Origin: a virus
Virus record (IMG/VR): IMGVR_UViG_3300047548_001635
Location: 1 to 33,685 of that record
Direction: 5' to 3' (one strand)
DNA length: 33,685 bases
How positions within the stretch are numbered: the stretch's first letter is position 1; each line of letters starts with the position of its first letter. A program made the translations under genes and the position numbers. The notes below the pieces were generated by a model. The model was given only the letters and a program-made list of their open reading frames with translations, was not told the DNA's origin and did not search any database. This document shows, in pieces, positions 15,166 through 23,336 of the stretch.

Positions 15166-15678
15166 ATGCCTCTTGTAACCGCTGCCGATGCCAAAAAACA
15201 AATCAATACATCCCTGGGTGATGAAGACCTGCAGGCGATCATTGACAGGATCGAAAGCCAGATCACTGCGCGAATCGGTGAGCCGTGGTCAGAAGACAAT
15301 ACGCCTCCGGAGATCGAGAAGACGCTGCGCGGCGATGGTATGTCGTTGTTCCTGCCTACCGGAATCTATGAGGTCGTCAGCATCGTTGAGGATGATGTTG
15401 AGCTCACCACAGATGATTATCGCGTTTGGGGCAACGGCGGCGTGATCGAGAGATTACCGATCAATTCCAACTGGTGCACAGTCTGCACCGTGACCTATAA
15501 GCCGATGGATGATCGCTTCAAACGTATTCCTGTGATCATCGATCTATTGCGCCTGACGCTGAATCGATCCGCGATGAAGAGCGAGAACTTTGCCGGTGAG
15601 TATTCCTACACGGCTCCCGATAACTGGGATGCCGAATTCCGGAAAGCCATGAAGAGATTGGTGTTCAAGGCAATCTAA
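15166..15678 (+). CDS. Head-tail connector (gp6/gp15-like adaptor)
   Basis: 170 residues. The N-terminus (VTAADAKKQINTSLGDEDLQ, then AIIDRIESQITARIG) matches the helical adaptor proteins of HK97 gp6 / SPP1 gp15 type that form a ring under the portal. The family's helix-loop layout and the position right after the capsid block agree. The probable ribosome site GGGAGAGGGG lies 13 or more bases before the ATG and within a hairpin. It overlaps the next gene by 1 base. Confidence 0.75.
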   Translation: MPLVTAADAKKQINTSLGDEDLQAIIDRIESQITARIGEPWSEDNTPPEIEKTLRGDGMSLFLPTGIYEVVSIVEDDVELTTDDYRVWGNGGVIERLPINSNWCTVCTVTYKPMDDRFKRIPVIIDLLRLTLNRSAMKSENFAGEYSYTAPDNWDAEFRKAMKRLVFKAI

Positions 15679-16037
15679 TGTCCTTCGATGATTCGTTGAT
15701 CCACACCTGTACGATCAAGCCCGCCGCTGCCGGGAGCGTGAATGTTTATAACAACGCTTCGAAGGCATTTGGAACACCAGTAACCGGGGTGAAGTGCCGG
15801 TTGGTGGAAACCCGCGAGCGCGTGTGGAGCGATGAGAAACAGGAAGCCATGATCCAAAGCGTGTATAAGCTGTTCACTCATGCCAATGTGGCTGCGCTCA
15901 CCGAAAAAGCGGAGATCTCAAGCGTCACGCTTGAGGATGGCACAACCATCACGGATGTGTTCGTGGTGGATGAGTTGTTCGTGCGACGCGGGCGAAATGG
16001 TCACCACAAGATGGCGACGTTGACGAGGAATTCGTAA
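15678..16037 (+). CDS. Head closure / head-tail joining protein
   Basis: 119 residues, beta-rich. Its size, place (second gene after capsid block) and content (LIHTCTIKPA at the start, GVKCRLVETRERVWSDEK, and ITDVFVVDELFVRRG) fit the SPP1 gp16-like head-closure family that seals the connector after packaging. It overlaps each neighbour by one base, so expression is tightly coupled. The assignment is mostly positional. Confidence 0.65.
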   Translation: MSFDDSLIHTCTIKPAAAGSVNVYNNASKAFGTPVTGVKCRLVETRERVWSDEKQEAMIQSVYKLFTHANVAALTEKAEISSVTLEDGTTITDVFVVDELFVRRGRNGHHKMATLTRNS

Positions 16038-16483
16038 TGGCGCGGATTAAGAAGTGGCGCGGCAAAGAGATCTCGCAGGCGGTTGCTCAGAATGTGGCGA
16101 AGGCACTGGGCGAGTATGGTCTGCGTGTTGAAGGTCGTGCCAAGAAAAAGCTCAAAAAAGGTCATGGTCTTATAACTGCAACTTTGCAGCGTTCTATCCA
16201 TACAGCTCAACCTGACTATAACTGGAGTGGTGATGATGTGGAGCCTGGTCCTGGAACACCCGAGCGTGGCAATCAGCAATTTGATGCGATGGTAGATGGC
16301 AAACGCATCACGATACAGGTTGGAAGCGGTCTCGTGTACGCAATGGCGATCCACCAAGGCTGGTCAAAAGGCTACAAAGGCATGCAAGGCTCCTTCGAAG
16401 GCTATCACTTCATAACAGATGCCAACGAAGAGACAAAGCCTGAATTGCCCGCTGTGTTGAAAAAGTACAGGTTAGAAAAATGA
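16037..16483 (+). CDS. HK97 gp10-like tail completion protein
   Basis: 148 residues. The basic N-terminus (MARIKKWRGKEISQAV) with a helix ending EGRAKKKLKKGHGLITATLQRSI matches the HK97 gp10 / minor tail-completion family, where K-x-x-x-P/L-x-x-T-G-x-L-x-x-S-I is typical. The middle contains GSGLVYAMAIHQGWS, the usual YA-x-x-x-E/H-x-G segment. It overlaps neighbours by 1 and 4 bases. Confidence 0.75.
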   Translation: MARIKKWRGKEISQAVAQNVAKALGEYGLRVEGRAKKKLKKGHGLITATLQRSIHTAQPDYNWSGDDVEPGPGTPERGNQQFDAMVDGKRITIQVGSGLVYAMAIHQGWSKGYKGMQGSFEGYHFITDANEETKPELPAVLKKYRLEK

Positions 16484-16896
16484 TCATTGATCCGCTTGAA
16501 ACCGTCATCACCTGGCTTAAGACTGCGCTGACCAGCGTTTCTGGTCGTGTGGCTGGAAAGCACCGCTATGGCAGCGGTTGGACGGAGAGCCAGACAGGTG
16601 TGAGTGTGCATTTGGATAGTGGTGCGCCTGATCTGTATGTGCCGGTATCCACCCCGCGAATTGAGATCCGAATCTATGCGGATGACCAGGTCAAGGTCGT
16701 TGCTGTGTGGCGTGATCTGATTGCGCTCAGTCGAAATAACGAACGATTCACAGTGGCAATCAGCGACAGCAAGACCGCGCTAGTGCATTACTTCAAACCT
16801 GCTAGCGGGCTGTCCATCCCTTATGACGAGGTCTTGAAGATGGATGTCGGTGTCGTATTTTTTGATTGCATGATCGCAGAAGATGCGGTCGGTTAG
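16480..16896 (+). CDS. Tail terminator protein
   Basis: 138 residues. Starts with an amphipathic helix (DPLETVITWLKTAL) followed by a sandwich with PRIEIRIYADDQVK, the pattern of tail-terminator (SPP1 gp17 / lambda gpU-like) proteins. It lies in the canonical place between the gp10-like gene and the major tail protein, and overlaps the former by ATGA. Function by position and fold pattern. Confidence 0.65.
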   Translation: MIIDPLETVITWLKTALTSVSGRVAGKHRYGSGWTESQTGVSVHLDSGAPDLYVPVSTPRIEIRIYADDQVKVVAVWRDLIALSRNNERFTVAISDSKTALVHYFKPASGLSIPYDEVLKMDVGVVFFDCMIAEDAVG

Positions 16897-16906
16897 GAGA
16901 TAAGAA

Positions 16907-17092
16907 GTGGAAAATAAACCTGAAGAAAACAAAGCAGTAAGCCCAGCCTGGAACAAAGGCAAGACGGTGAAGGTGCGGATCAATCCGAAACGTGCCATCA
17001 CCGGTGTTGGCACGGCTGGTGATGTCGTTGAAATGGACGAAGCCACCGCGAAGCAGTACGAACGCGATGGATTTGTAACCATCCTCAAATAA
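16907..17092 (+). CDS. Small SH3-like phage protein
   Basis: 61 residues, GTG start with GGAGATAAGAA before it. The second half (TVKVRINPKRAITGVGTAGDVVEMDEATAKQ, then YERDGFV) follows a pattern seen in small phage proteins: a beta strand, a gap, G-D-x-V-E/A-x-D-x-x-x-A-x-x-x-x-x-x-G. Such genes often sit next to head-tail genes but have no known task. It is followed after 10 bases by the major tail protein. Confidence 0.6.
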   Translation: MENKPEENKAVSPAWNKGKTVKVRINPKRAITGVGTAGDVVEMDEATAKQYERDGFVTILK

Positions 17093-17102
17093 GGAGAAAA
17101 CA

Positions 17103-17678
17103 ATGGAAGCATACGAACTCTTAACTGGTGTTGGTGAAATGTTCATTGCCCCTGCAGGGGAAGCGAAGCCTGCGCTGGGTTCCACACCTGGCGGGAACTG
17201 GGTATCGCTGGGTGTCACCGACGGCGGTGTGAAGATCACCAAAACGCAGACCATCGAGAAACATCGTGTGGATCAGCGCGTGGGCATCGTCAAAGCGCAC
17301 CGCACCGAAGAAGGTCAAACTGTCGAGACCAGCCTCGCTCAAGCCACCCTCGAAAACTATGTCAACGTGGTAGGCGGCTCGGTCACCGATACGCCTCCTG
17401 GTGTTGGCACGATCGGTGTACGCGCCGTGAAAAACTACCGCGGGAAAGTTGTTGAAGAATTCGCGCTATTGTTCCGCGGTGATTCACCGTATGGCGCGAA
17501 CTTCGTTGGTCAATATTATGTCCCACGTGGCTTCATGGATGACGACGTCGAGACCGAATATCAGAAGGAGGGCAAGACTCTCATCCCAGTGAAATTCGAG
17601 GCGATGGAAGATCTATCTGCCGTCGATGCTGAGGATCGTTTTGGTCAGTACGATTATCAGGATGCTGCAGCTCTGTAA
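17103..17678 (+). CDS. Major tail protein
   Basis: 191 residues. AAGGAG precedes the ATG. The opening (ELLTGVGEMFIAPAGEAKP, GGNWVSLGVTDGGVKIT) and the E-x-x-VDQ-x-x-G segment with a C-terminal FEAMED are typical of siphovirus tube proteins. It is the gene before the frameshifted chaperone and tape measure, as expected for the tail tube. A stable hairpin follows it. Confidence 0.82.
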   Translation: MEAYELLTGVGEMFIAPAGEAKPALGSTPGGNWVSLGVTDGGVKITKTQTIEKHRVDQRVGIVKAHRTEEGQTVETSLAQATLENYVNVVGGSVTDTPPGVGTIGVRAVKNYRGKVVEEFALLFRGDSPYGANFVGQYYVPRGFMDDDVETEYQKEGKTLIPVKFEAMEDLSAVDAEDRFGQYDYQDAAAL

Positions 17679-17694
17679 CCCATAAATATGATCA

Positions 17695-17723
17695 CAGGCA
17701 GTGATCATGCTGGTCACTGCCTG
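17695..17723 (+). terminator. Hairpin after the major tail gene
   Basis: CAGGCAGTGA (17695-17704) pairs perfectly with TCACTGCCTG (17714-17723) around a 9-base loop. No U-run follows (ATTGCG), so it more likely protects the 3' end of the tail-protein mRNA or lowers read-through into the chaperone than terminates fully. Confidence 0.6.
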
Positions 17724-17736
17724 ATTGCGAGGTCTT

Positions 17737-18117
17737 ATGTCAGATGATAGAAAAGTCCTGGATTTGGACGAACTGTTTGGTCAAGCTCGAGCCGTAAAGG
17801 TGAAGTGGCAAGATCAAGAGTATGAATTGCTCAAGATGGAAGCCATCAGTCCAAAGGATGCCGTCCAATTCCAAAAGCTGCAGATCGCAGCTGGCAAACT
17901 CCAAATGAAGGACGATATGGACGATGCCTCAGCCAAACAGATCGAGAAACTGATCGACGACATGCTGAAGCTTTTGTGCAAAGAACTGCCGTTGCAAGAC
18001 ATGAAGTTTATGGTCAAGATGCGCGTTTTGACTTACTACATCGAGGAAACTCAGGGAAAAAAAGCCCTGGAGACCGCACTGAGCAAAGTGACTGGGGTGA
18101 AATCTTCAGCAAGCTGA
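17737..18117 (+). CDS. Tail assembly chaperone, short form (gpG-like)
   Basis: 126 residues, acidic and helical, with D/E-rich N-terminus (SDDRKVLDLDELFGQ), a beta strand (KVKWQDQEYELLKME) and K/D-rich helices. It lies between the major tail protein and tape measure, the canonical position of lambda gpG-like chaperones. GAGG 5 bases before the ATG supports 17737; a TTG at 17725 precedes that site. Near its end a slippery A AAA AAA allows -1 shifting into the overlapping frame. Confidence 0.8.
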   Translation: MSDDRKVLDLDELFGQARAVKVKWQDQEYELLKMEAISPKDAVQFQKLQIAAGKLQMKDDMDDASAKQIEKLIDDMLKLLCKELPLQDMKFMVKMRVLTYYIEETQGKKALETALSKVTGVKSSAS

Positions 18118-18389
18118 GTTTCTGGTATGGGCTGCCCTTTGCGGATGTGGCATCGATGCCAATAGCAGCGATCAACATCTATCTTGAACGGCTGCCAGCC
18201 AGACAGGCAGAATTGAAATTAATGCTTGCGGATGTGGTCTCGTATCCTCACACAAAGAAAGACGCGCAGGATACATCTATCAAGCAATGGCTTCGGGAAG
18301 CCAACGCAAATGTTGTCCAAAAGGCAAAGATCGCATCTCCTGCGATATTGAGACTGATGGGCATTGGAGTGAATCGTGACAGGAAGTAA
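17737..18389 (+). CDS. Tail assembly chaperone, frameshifted long form (gpGT-like)
   Basis: Predicted product of -1 frameshifting at 18057-18063: 109 residues of the short form joined to 108 residues from the overlapping frame, giving about 217 residues. The extension (GEIFSKLSFWYGLPFADV, then ASMPIAAINIYLERLPARQAE) has no credible start of its own and is highly regular, as expected for the T domain, which recruits tape-measure protein to the tail tube. It ends 14 bases inside the tape measure gene. The layout matches lambda G-GT and related siphoviruses. Confidence 0.78.
18057..18063 (+). promoter_or_regulatory. Programmed -1 frameshift site A AAA AAA
   Basis: In the zero frame the codons are CAG GGA AAA AAA GCC; bases 18057-18063 are exactly A AAA AAA, the X XXY YYZ form. 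Slipping back one base gives AAA AAA AGC and enters the open -1 frame. A short stem-loop candidate (CACT/AGTG, about 18079-18092) lies downstream. Confidence 0.8.
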
Positions 18390-20523
18390 CTCATCATTAG
18401 GTGAAGCGGTACTGGATCTCGCTGCTGATATGGCAGGGCTCGTTGACGATATTAACAAGTCAAAGCCTAAAGCCTTATCTGCATTGGATTCACTTGGCAA
18501 AGCTGGTGGCGCTTTACTAGCCGCTGGTATTGCTGTTGCCGCAACTGCCATCGTTGCGATCACATCGATGATCTGGGACGCAGGGCAGACGCTCGATGCT
18601 GCCTACGATCGCATCCAAACCCAAACGGGAGCCACCGGAGAACGGCTCGAAGCTCTGAAAGCAGATTTTGAGGAAGTCTTTACATCCGTCCCTGCATCCG
18701 CTGAAGATGCAGCCGATGCAGTCAGCATTCTCAACCAGCGGCTTGGATTGACTGGTCCTGTACTGCAGGAAACCTCTGCCGCGTTACTTGAGTTAACTCG
18801 CCTCACCGGCGGGGATCTCATGGCAAATGGTGAAGCGTTCACGCGCTTGATTGGCGATTGGGGTATCGCGAATGAAGACACTGCAGGAACGCTGGATAAG
18901 GTTTATGTCGCCAGTCAGAATACAGGCGCGGGCGTAGATCGATTGATGCAGCTCATGGTGCAGTTCGGTGCGCCAATGCGCCAGTTTGGTTTTTCCTTCG
19001 AAGAATCCATTGGCTTGCTGGGTAAATGGGAGAAGGAAGGGGTCAATACAGAACTGGTGATGGGTTCGCTACGCATTGCAGCTGGTGAATTTGCCCGTCA
19101 GAATATTCCACTGCAGCAGGGTCTGCAGGAAACGTTTGACAAGATTAAGAATGCCAAGGATGGCAGTGAAGCTCTTGCGATCGCAATGGATGTGTTCGGA
19201 GCACGTGCCGGTCCGGATATGGCAGCGGCGATCCGTGAAAATCGTTTTGAGCTTGGTGACCTGGTCACTGCCCTGGACAATGCCGATGGCAAGATCATGG
19301 AAACATCTGAAGCCACGATGGACTGGGGAGAGCGTTGGACGCTTTTCAAAAACCGGATCACCGCGGCGTTAGGTCCCTCTGGCATGGGATTGATGGATTC
19401 TGTCAATTCAGTGCTTAAAACCTTGGAAGAGACCGTGACAAAGCCCGAAATCCAGAATGGCATTATGGCGATCGCGAATGGCATCGTTTGGCTGGCACAG
19501 CAAGGCGCAGCATATTTGCCAATTCTGATTGACAACATTTTCAAGTTTGTTGATTATCTGAAGAACAATCAAGGGGTTGTGATCGCAATACTGGCCGCAA
19601 TTGGCACAGCCATAGCGGCATTCGTTTACACCACGGTTATTCCTGCTGCAGTGTCAACCATCACAGCTCTAGCACCAGTAATTGCCATTATTTTGTTGGT
19701 GGCAGCTGTAGCCTATCTCTTATATCAAGCCTGGACGAATAACTGGGGAGGTATCCAAGATAAGGTCATGGCTGTGTGGGCTGTGCTGCAGCCCATGTTG
19801 CAAAATCTATGGAATTGGCTTTCGACCAATATTCCCGCTGCGCTGCAAGCATTATCCGGCTTTTGGACGGGAACCCTTTTACCAGCGATCATGTCCGTTT
19901 GGTCGTGGCTGAATGGCACGTTGTTCCCGTTCTTCATGGCAATGGGTAACTTTCTTGGTGCCGTCTTCAGTGTGGTAATCACTGCTTTGGCAGGGATATG
20001 GCAGAACGTCCTACAACCCGCATTGGCTGGAGTCTTTGGCGTGTTATCAAGCCAACTGATGCCAGAATTCAAAGCCCTGGCAGATTTCTGGAAAGGTACA
20101 TTGCAACCGATCGTGCAGGCTATCGCTCAATGGATCGGCGAGAAAGTGGTTGGTGCATTCAAAAACCTATCAACAACTCTAAAAGATGTAACCACGTGGC
20201 TCAATAATGTTGCAAGCAAGTTAAACACCATGAAACTTCCAGGCTGGATGACCCCTGGCTCCCCCACTCCATGGGAGATTGGTTTACTCGGTGTGAATGA
20301 TGCACTCAAGAAAGTGTCCAGTATTGGGTTGCCACAATTGAACTCCAGCATGATGGGCATGAGCACTCCTGCCCTTGCAACTGGTGCGGTTGGAGGATCT
20401 GGTCAAAGCATCAGCGTTGGAGATATCTACGTGGATGCACGTGGGGCGAAGGATCCCCAGGCTGTTGGGCAGGCTGCCGGTGAGGCCGTCTTGAAGAAGA
20501 TCAGATCCATGGGAGGTGGGTAA
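18376..20523 (+). CDS. Tape measure protein
   Basis: 715 residues. GTG start with GGAGTG about 6 bases upstream, overlapping the chaperone T frame. The N-terminal third carries the TIGR01760-like core (LGLTGPVLQETSAALLELTRL, then GFSFEESIGLLGKWEKEGVN). Hydrophobic segments lie at about 35-58 and around 395-450; Trp-rich repeats (WNWLSTNIP, FWTGTLLPAIMSVWSWLNG, FWKGTLQP) occupy about 475-600. By the usual ruler of roughly 0.15 nm per residue, the tail would be about 105 nm; this is an estimate. It ends at the ATG of the distal tail gene (1-base overlap). Confidence 0.9.
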   Translation: MTGSNSSLGEAVLDLAADMAGLVDDINKSKPKALSALDSLGKAGGALLAAGIAVAATAIVAITSMIWDAGQTLDAAYDRIQTQTGATGERLEALKADFEEVFTSVPASAEDAADAVSILNQRLGLTGPVLQETSAALLELTRLTGGDLMANGEAFTRLIGDWGIANEDTAGTLDKVYVASQNTGAGVDRLMQLMVQFGAPMRQFGFSFEESIGLLGKWEKEGVNTELVMGSLRIAAGEFARQNIPLQQGLQETFDKIKNAKDGSEALAIAMDVFGARAGPDMAAAIRENRFELGDLVTALDNADGKIMETSEATMDWGERWTLFKNRITAALGPSGMGLMDSVNSVLKTLEETVTKPEIQNGIMAIANGIVWLAQQGAAYLPILIDNIFKFVDYLKNNQGVVIAILAAIGTAIAAFVYTTVIPAAVSTITALAPVIAIILLVAAVAYLLYQAWTNNWGGIQDKVMAVWAVLQPMLQNLWNWLSTNIPAALQALSGFWTGTLLPAIMSVWSWLNGTLFPFFMAMGNFLGAVFSVVITALAGIWQNVLQPALAGVFGVLSSQLMPEFKALADFWKGTLQPIVQAIAQWIGEKVVGAFKNLSTTLKDVTTWLNNVASKLNTMKLPGWMTPGSPTPWEIGLLGVNDALKKVSSIGLPQLNSSMMGMSTPALATGAVGGSGQSISVGDIYVDARGAKDPQAVGQAAGEAVLKKIRSMGGG

Positions 20524-21365
20524 TGTATAGGTTGATCAGTTTTGGTCTCGTCAGTTTGGAGTACTACGATCCGATGGATGATATCGGATCTGGTGAAACT
20601 CCAACATCATATTTTCCGCTGCCTGAAGGTGGTGCGATCGACAACTTCGGCAGTCTGCAAAAACACCCGGGCGTGGTAGAGCGTGTCAAGACCATCACGA
20701 TCTACGATGATTCGGATGAGACAGCAGTCAATCTCTATTTACAGTTGCTTGCATTAAGAGGCAAACGAGATCGTTTGTATCGACGAACGATCACAGGTGA
20801 CATTCACTGGATGTATGCCAGGCTCAAAGAGGTCAAAGCAAAACGAGACGGGTTTGCACAGAAGATCGAATTGCGCTTTGAAACTCAGGAGGCGTTCTGG
20901 CGTGGAGATCTGGGCGGAAAGTGGTATTTGAATGATGGCGAATATTTGAATACTGGTCTGTCACTTAACAGTGGTCAGACCTATCCACTCACAGCAAGCC
21001 CGACGTTGATCACTATCTCCCTGGGTGCAGCGACCGATGCAGGTCGAGCGCCAACCCGCGCGATCGAGATCACGATCAGTGCAGGGGCATCTCCCATGAG
21101 CAACATCACAATTGCTAGAGCCAATGGAGAGTCGATTACCTTCAGCGGAACGGTCGATGCAAATACGGATTTGGTTATAGACACCGGCTCGATGCAAATC
21201 ACCAATGATGGTGCAGATGCTTATAACGATCTGGTTATCTCCCCCACCGCTGATCTCGCAACCTGGTTCTCGTTCCTGGCTGGTGACAATGAGTTAACGA
21301 TCTCATTCACCGGCGGTGGAACAGGCAAGCAAGTTGAATTTCGTTATTACGAAGGTTGGTACTAA
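20523..21365 (+). CDS. Distal tail protein (Dit-like)
   Basis: 280 residues. The N-terminal half has the Dit/siphovirus tail-component layout: short beta-strands followed by RDRLYRRTITGDIHWMYARL and a strand reading FAQKIELRFETQEAFW. The C-terminal half (about 140-280) is a beta-sandwich (ITISAGASPMSNITIARANG, TFSGTV) like carbohydrate-binding or galectin-type modules found on Dit proteins. It follows the tape measure and overlaps the tail-tip gene by TAATG. Confidence 0.8.
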   Translation: MYRLISFGLVSLEYYDPMDDIGSGETPTSYFPLPEGGAIDNFGSLQKHPGVVERVKTITIYDDSDETAVNLYLQLLALRGKRDRLYRRTITGDIHWMYARLKEVKAKRDGFAQKIELRFETQEAFWRGDLGGKWYLNDGEYLNTGLSLNSGQTYPLTASPTLITISLGAATDAGRAPTRAIEITISAGASPMSNITIARANGESITFSGTVDANTDLVIDTGSMQITNDGADAYNDLVISPTADLATWFSFLAGDNELTISFTGGGTGKQVEFRYYEGWY

Positions 21366-23326
21366 TGCAAATTAGAAGCTTCTGGATAGACATCGAAAAT
21401 TCATCCGGCGGGAAGATGGGCAAGGGTCCGCTGCGAGCATCGAGCTTCAGAAACTCAGACCGTTTGTCTGCAAGCGGTGAGTTTTCCTTTGTTGTCTCGG
21501 CGGCAGATCCGAACATTTCTGCCCTGGCGCAAAAGCGTGTGGCAATCTGCAGATATATTGATCACACCGGAACTGTTCAAATTTTCGGTGGCGGCGTTAT
21601 TGAAAAGATCGTGCGCAAAATCCAACCAGATGGATCGATGATCCTGGTTGTATCAGGTAATGACCTGGCACGTGAGTTGACCTATCGTTCCGTTGGAACC
21701 CTCGATCTATCTGGCATTGGTGGAGCTGGTGTGAGTGATGCCCCTGAACAGGTCATGGCATTTGCTCCTGCCGGTTGGACAATTTCAGATGGAACGACCC
21801 TATCGAATTATTATGCTGGGTTCGACGGTGAATCAGTGTTGTGGTCTCTCGTGCGAATCTCCGCGCGATCGGGCGAACATTGGAGGCTTGGAAGCGGGCG
21901 TAATGTGGAATGGATAGGACCGGCATCTAACTTTGAAACCTCAGGTATACGAGCTATCCAACAGGTCAATGATCCAGTCAAATCCGAAACAGCGAGTGGT
22001 ATTGCCTTAATCACATCCCTTGAGGAAGAGTCTGATGCAGTGGAACTGATCTCACGCGTCATCCCGCGGGGATCTGGCAATGGTGGCGCATCTCTGACCT
22101 TATTTGCAGCAACTGATACTCCACCGATTGGATACACCGTAGACACTACTCTCAATTACGTCAAACGTGATGACGCTGAAGCAACCTATGGTCGCATCGA
22201 GCGGGCATTGGATTTCAAGGATATAGGTCCCTTGAGTAACACCACTCCGGATATGCAAGCGGCAGCCAATATGCTGTTGCAGGCATCTGTAGAGCATCTT
22301 AGACGCTATGGTGAACCTCAGGAGTTCTACCGGGTCGGTCTGGCAAATGTCGGTCAGATCCTCAAGCCTGGCACAACCATGCACCTGGTGTATCGAGGCA
22401 GAGCGAATGAATCTATTGTCTACGACTTGAATAGTGTTTTCAACATCGTTGAGGCTGAACGAGAGATTACAGCCGAGGGTATCGAAACAATATCCGTGGT
22501 CATCGCTACGATTGATCGTTTGCCAATGTCAGACGAAGAATACCTTGCAAGCCAGTCCATGAATGCGCGTGTTCTGGCTGCGCATCAGCAATTGGGAGCT
22601 AGTGTAGATACTTTCACGTATCGTGACGAGCTCGATAATGCGAAAGGTGCGTCATTCCGATTTTGGTTGGGCGATGAATATACATCGATCCAGCGTGCCG
22701 TGATGCGCTTCAGGATTCAACCTCTGCGGAGCACCGTGAAATCTGTAGCTGGTTCAAGTACTACCACTAGTAGCGGTGGAGGCTCAACTCAAACAAGTTC
22801 AAGCGGTGGAGGAAGTTCTGTTTCATCTGGCGGTGGAGATCACGCCCACTTTGTGCCTGTCGCAAATGGAACTACTGGTCAACCAGTATATTACGGCAGT
22901 GGATCTTTCCGATGTTCTGGTGGAAGTGGTATCAGTCCTGTTCCAGTCACTCTTGATTCTCCGGCGCATACTCATACAGTGACTATATCACCGCATACAC
23001 ACAACGTTACGATCCCAGAACACTCACATGATTTGACCCCAAATATAACCATGCAGTATGGGATTTTCGAGGAAAGTGGGGCAAACACCCTCGCGCTTGT
23101 AAATCTCGTGATCAAGCTAAACGGTGGTGCGGATCTTAATGGCAATGTGGATGATATTGGAAATGGCTGGTTCGAACTCGACATCACCGCAGATCTGGTT
23201 GATGATGTTTTTCGACCAGCACAGGAAAATAATGAGATCACCATTACCACTGCAACCGCAAAAACGGCCCGAATCGAGGCACAGGTCACGATCCGTGGCG
23301 TTGTACAAGCTGTAGCGTATTCATAA
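21365..23326 (+). CDS. Tail-tip / tail-associated protein with HxH-rich C-terminus
   Basis: 653 residues; the gene after Dit, where Tal/baseplate-hub proteins are found. The first about 430 residues resemble siphovirus tail-tip proteins (FSFVVSAADPN, a RVIPRGSGNGGASLT segment, YGEPQEFYRVGLANVG). A Ser/Gly-rich linker (about 465-500) leads to a fibre-like part with repeated His-x-His (DHAHF, AHTHT, PHTHN, EHSHD) and a beta-rich end. HxH rows in phage fibres coordinate metal ions in trimeric needles. Whether this protein has peptidase activity is not visible. Start at 21365 is set by overlap with the previous stop. Confidence 0.78.
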   Translation: MQIRSFWIDIENSSGGKMGKGPLRASSFRNSDRLSASGEFSFVVSAADPNISALAQKRVAICRYIDHTGTVQIFGGGVIEKIVRKIQPDGSMILVVSGNDLARELTYRSVGTLDLSGIGGAGVSDAPEQVMAFAPAGWTISDGTTLSNYYAGFDGESVLWSLVRISARSGEHWRLGSGRNVEWIGPASNFETSGIRAIQQVNDPVKSETASGIALITSLEEESDAVELISRVIPRGSGNGGASLTLFAATDTPPIGYTVDTTLNYVKRDDAEATYGRIERALDFKDIGPLSNTTPDMQAAANMLLQASVEHLRRYGEPQEFYRVGLANVGQILKPGTTMHLVYRGRANESIVYDLNSVFNIVEAEREITAEGIETISVVIATIDRLPMSDEEYLASQSMNARVLAAHQQLGASVDTFTYRDELDNAKGASFRFWLGDEYTSIQRAVMRFRIQPLRSTVKSVAGSSTTTSSGGGSTQTSSSGGGSSVSSGGGDHAHFVPVANGTTGQPVYYGSGSFRCSGGSGISPVPVTLDSPAHTHTVTISPHTHNVTIPEHSHDLTPNITMQYGIFEESGANTLALVNLVIKLNGGADLNGNVDDIGNGWFELDITADLVDDVFRPAQENNEITITTATAKTARIEAQVTIRGVVQAVAYS

Positions 23327-23336
23327 GGAGAAATTT

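Noticed and set aside
15087-15299. Minus-strand small frame around the REP-like stem
   Set aside because: Peptide is the usual product of the C/G-rich palindrome and has no coding support.
17976-18389. Separate gene in the overlapping frame of the tail chaperone
   Set aside because: No ribosome site or plausible start; it is better explained as the -1 frameshift extension.
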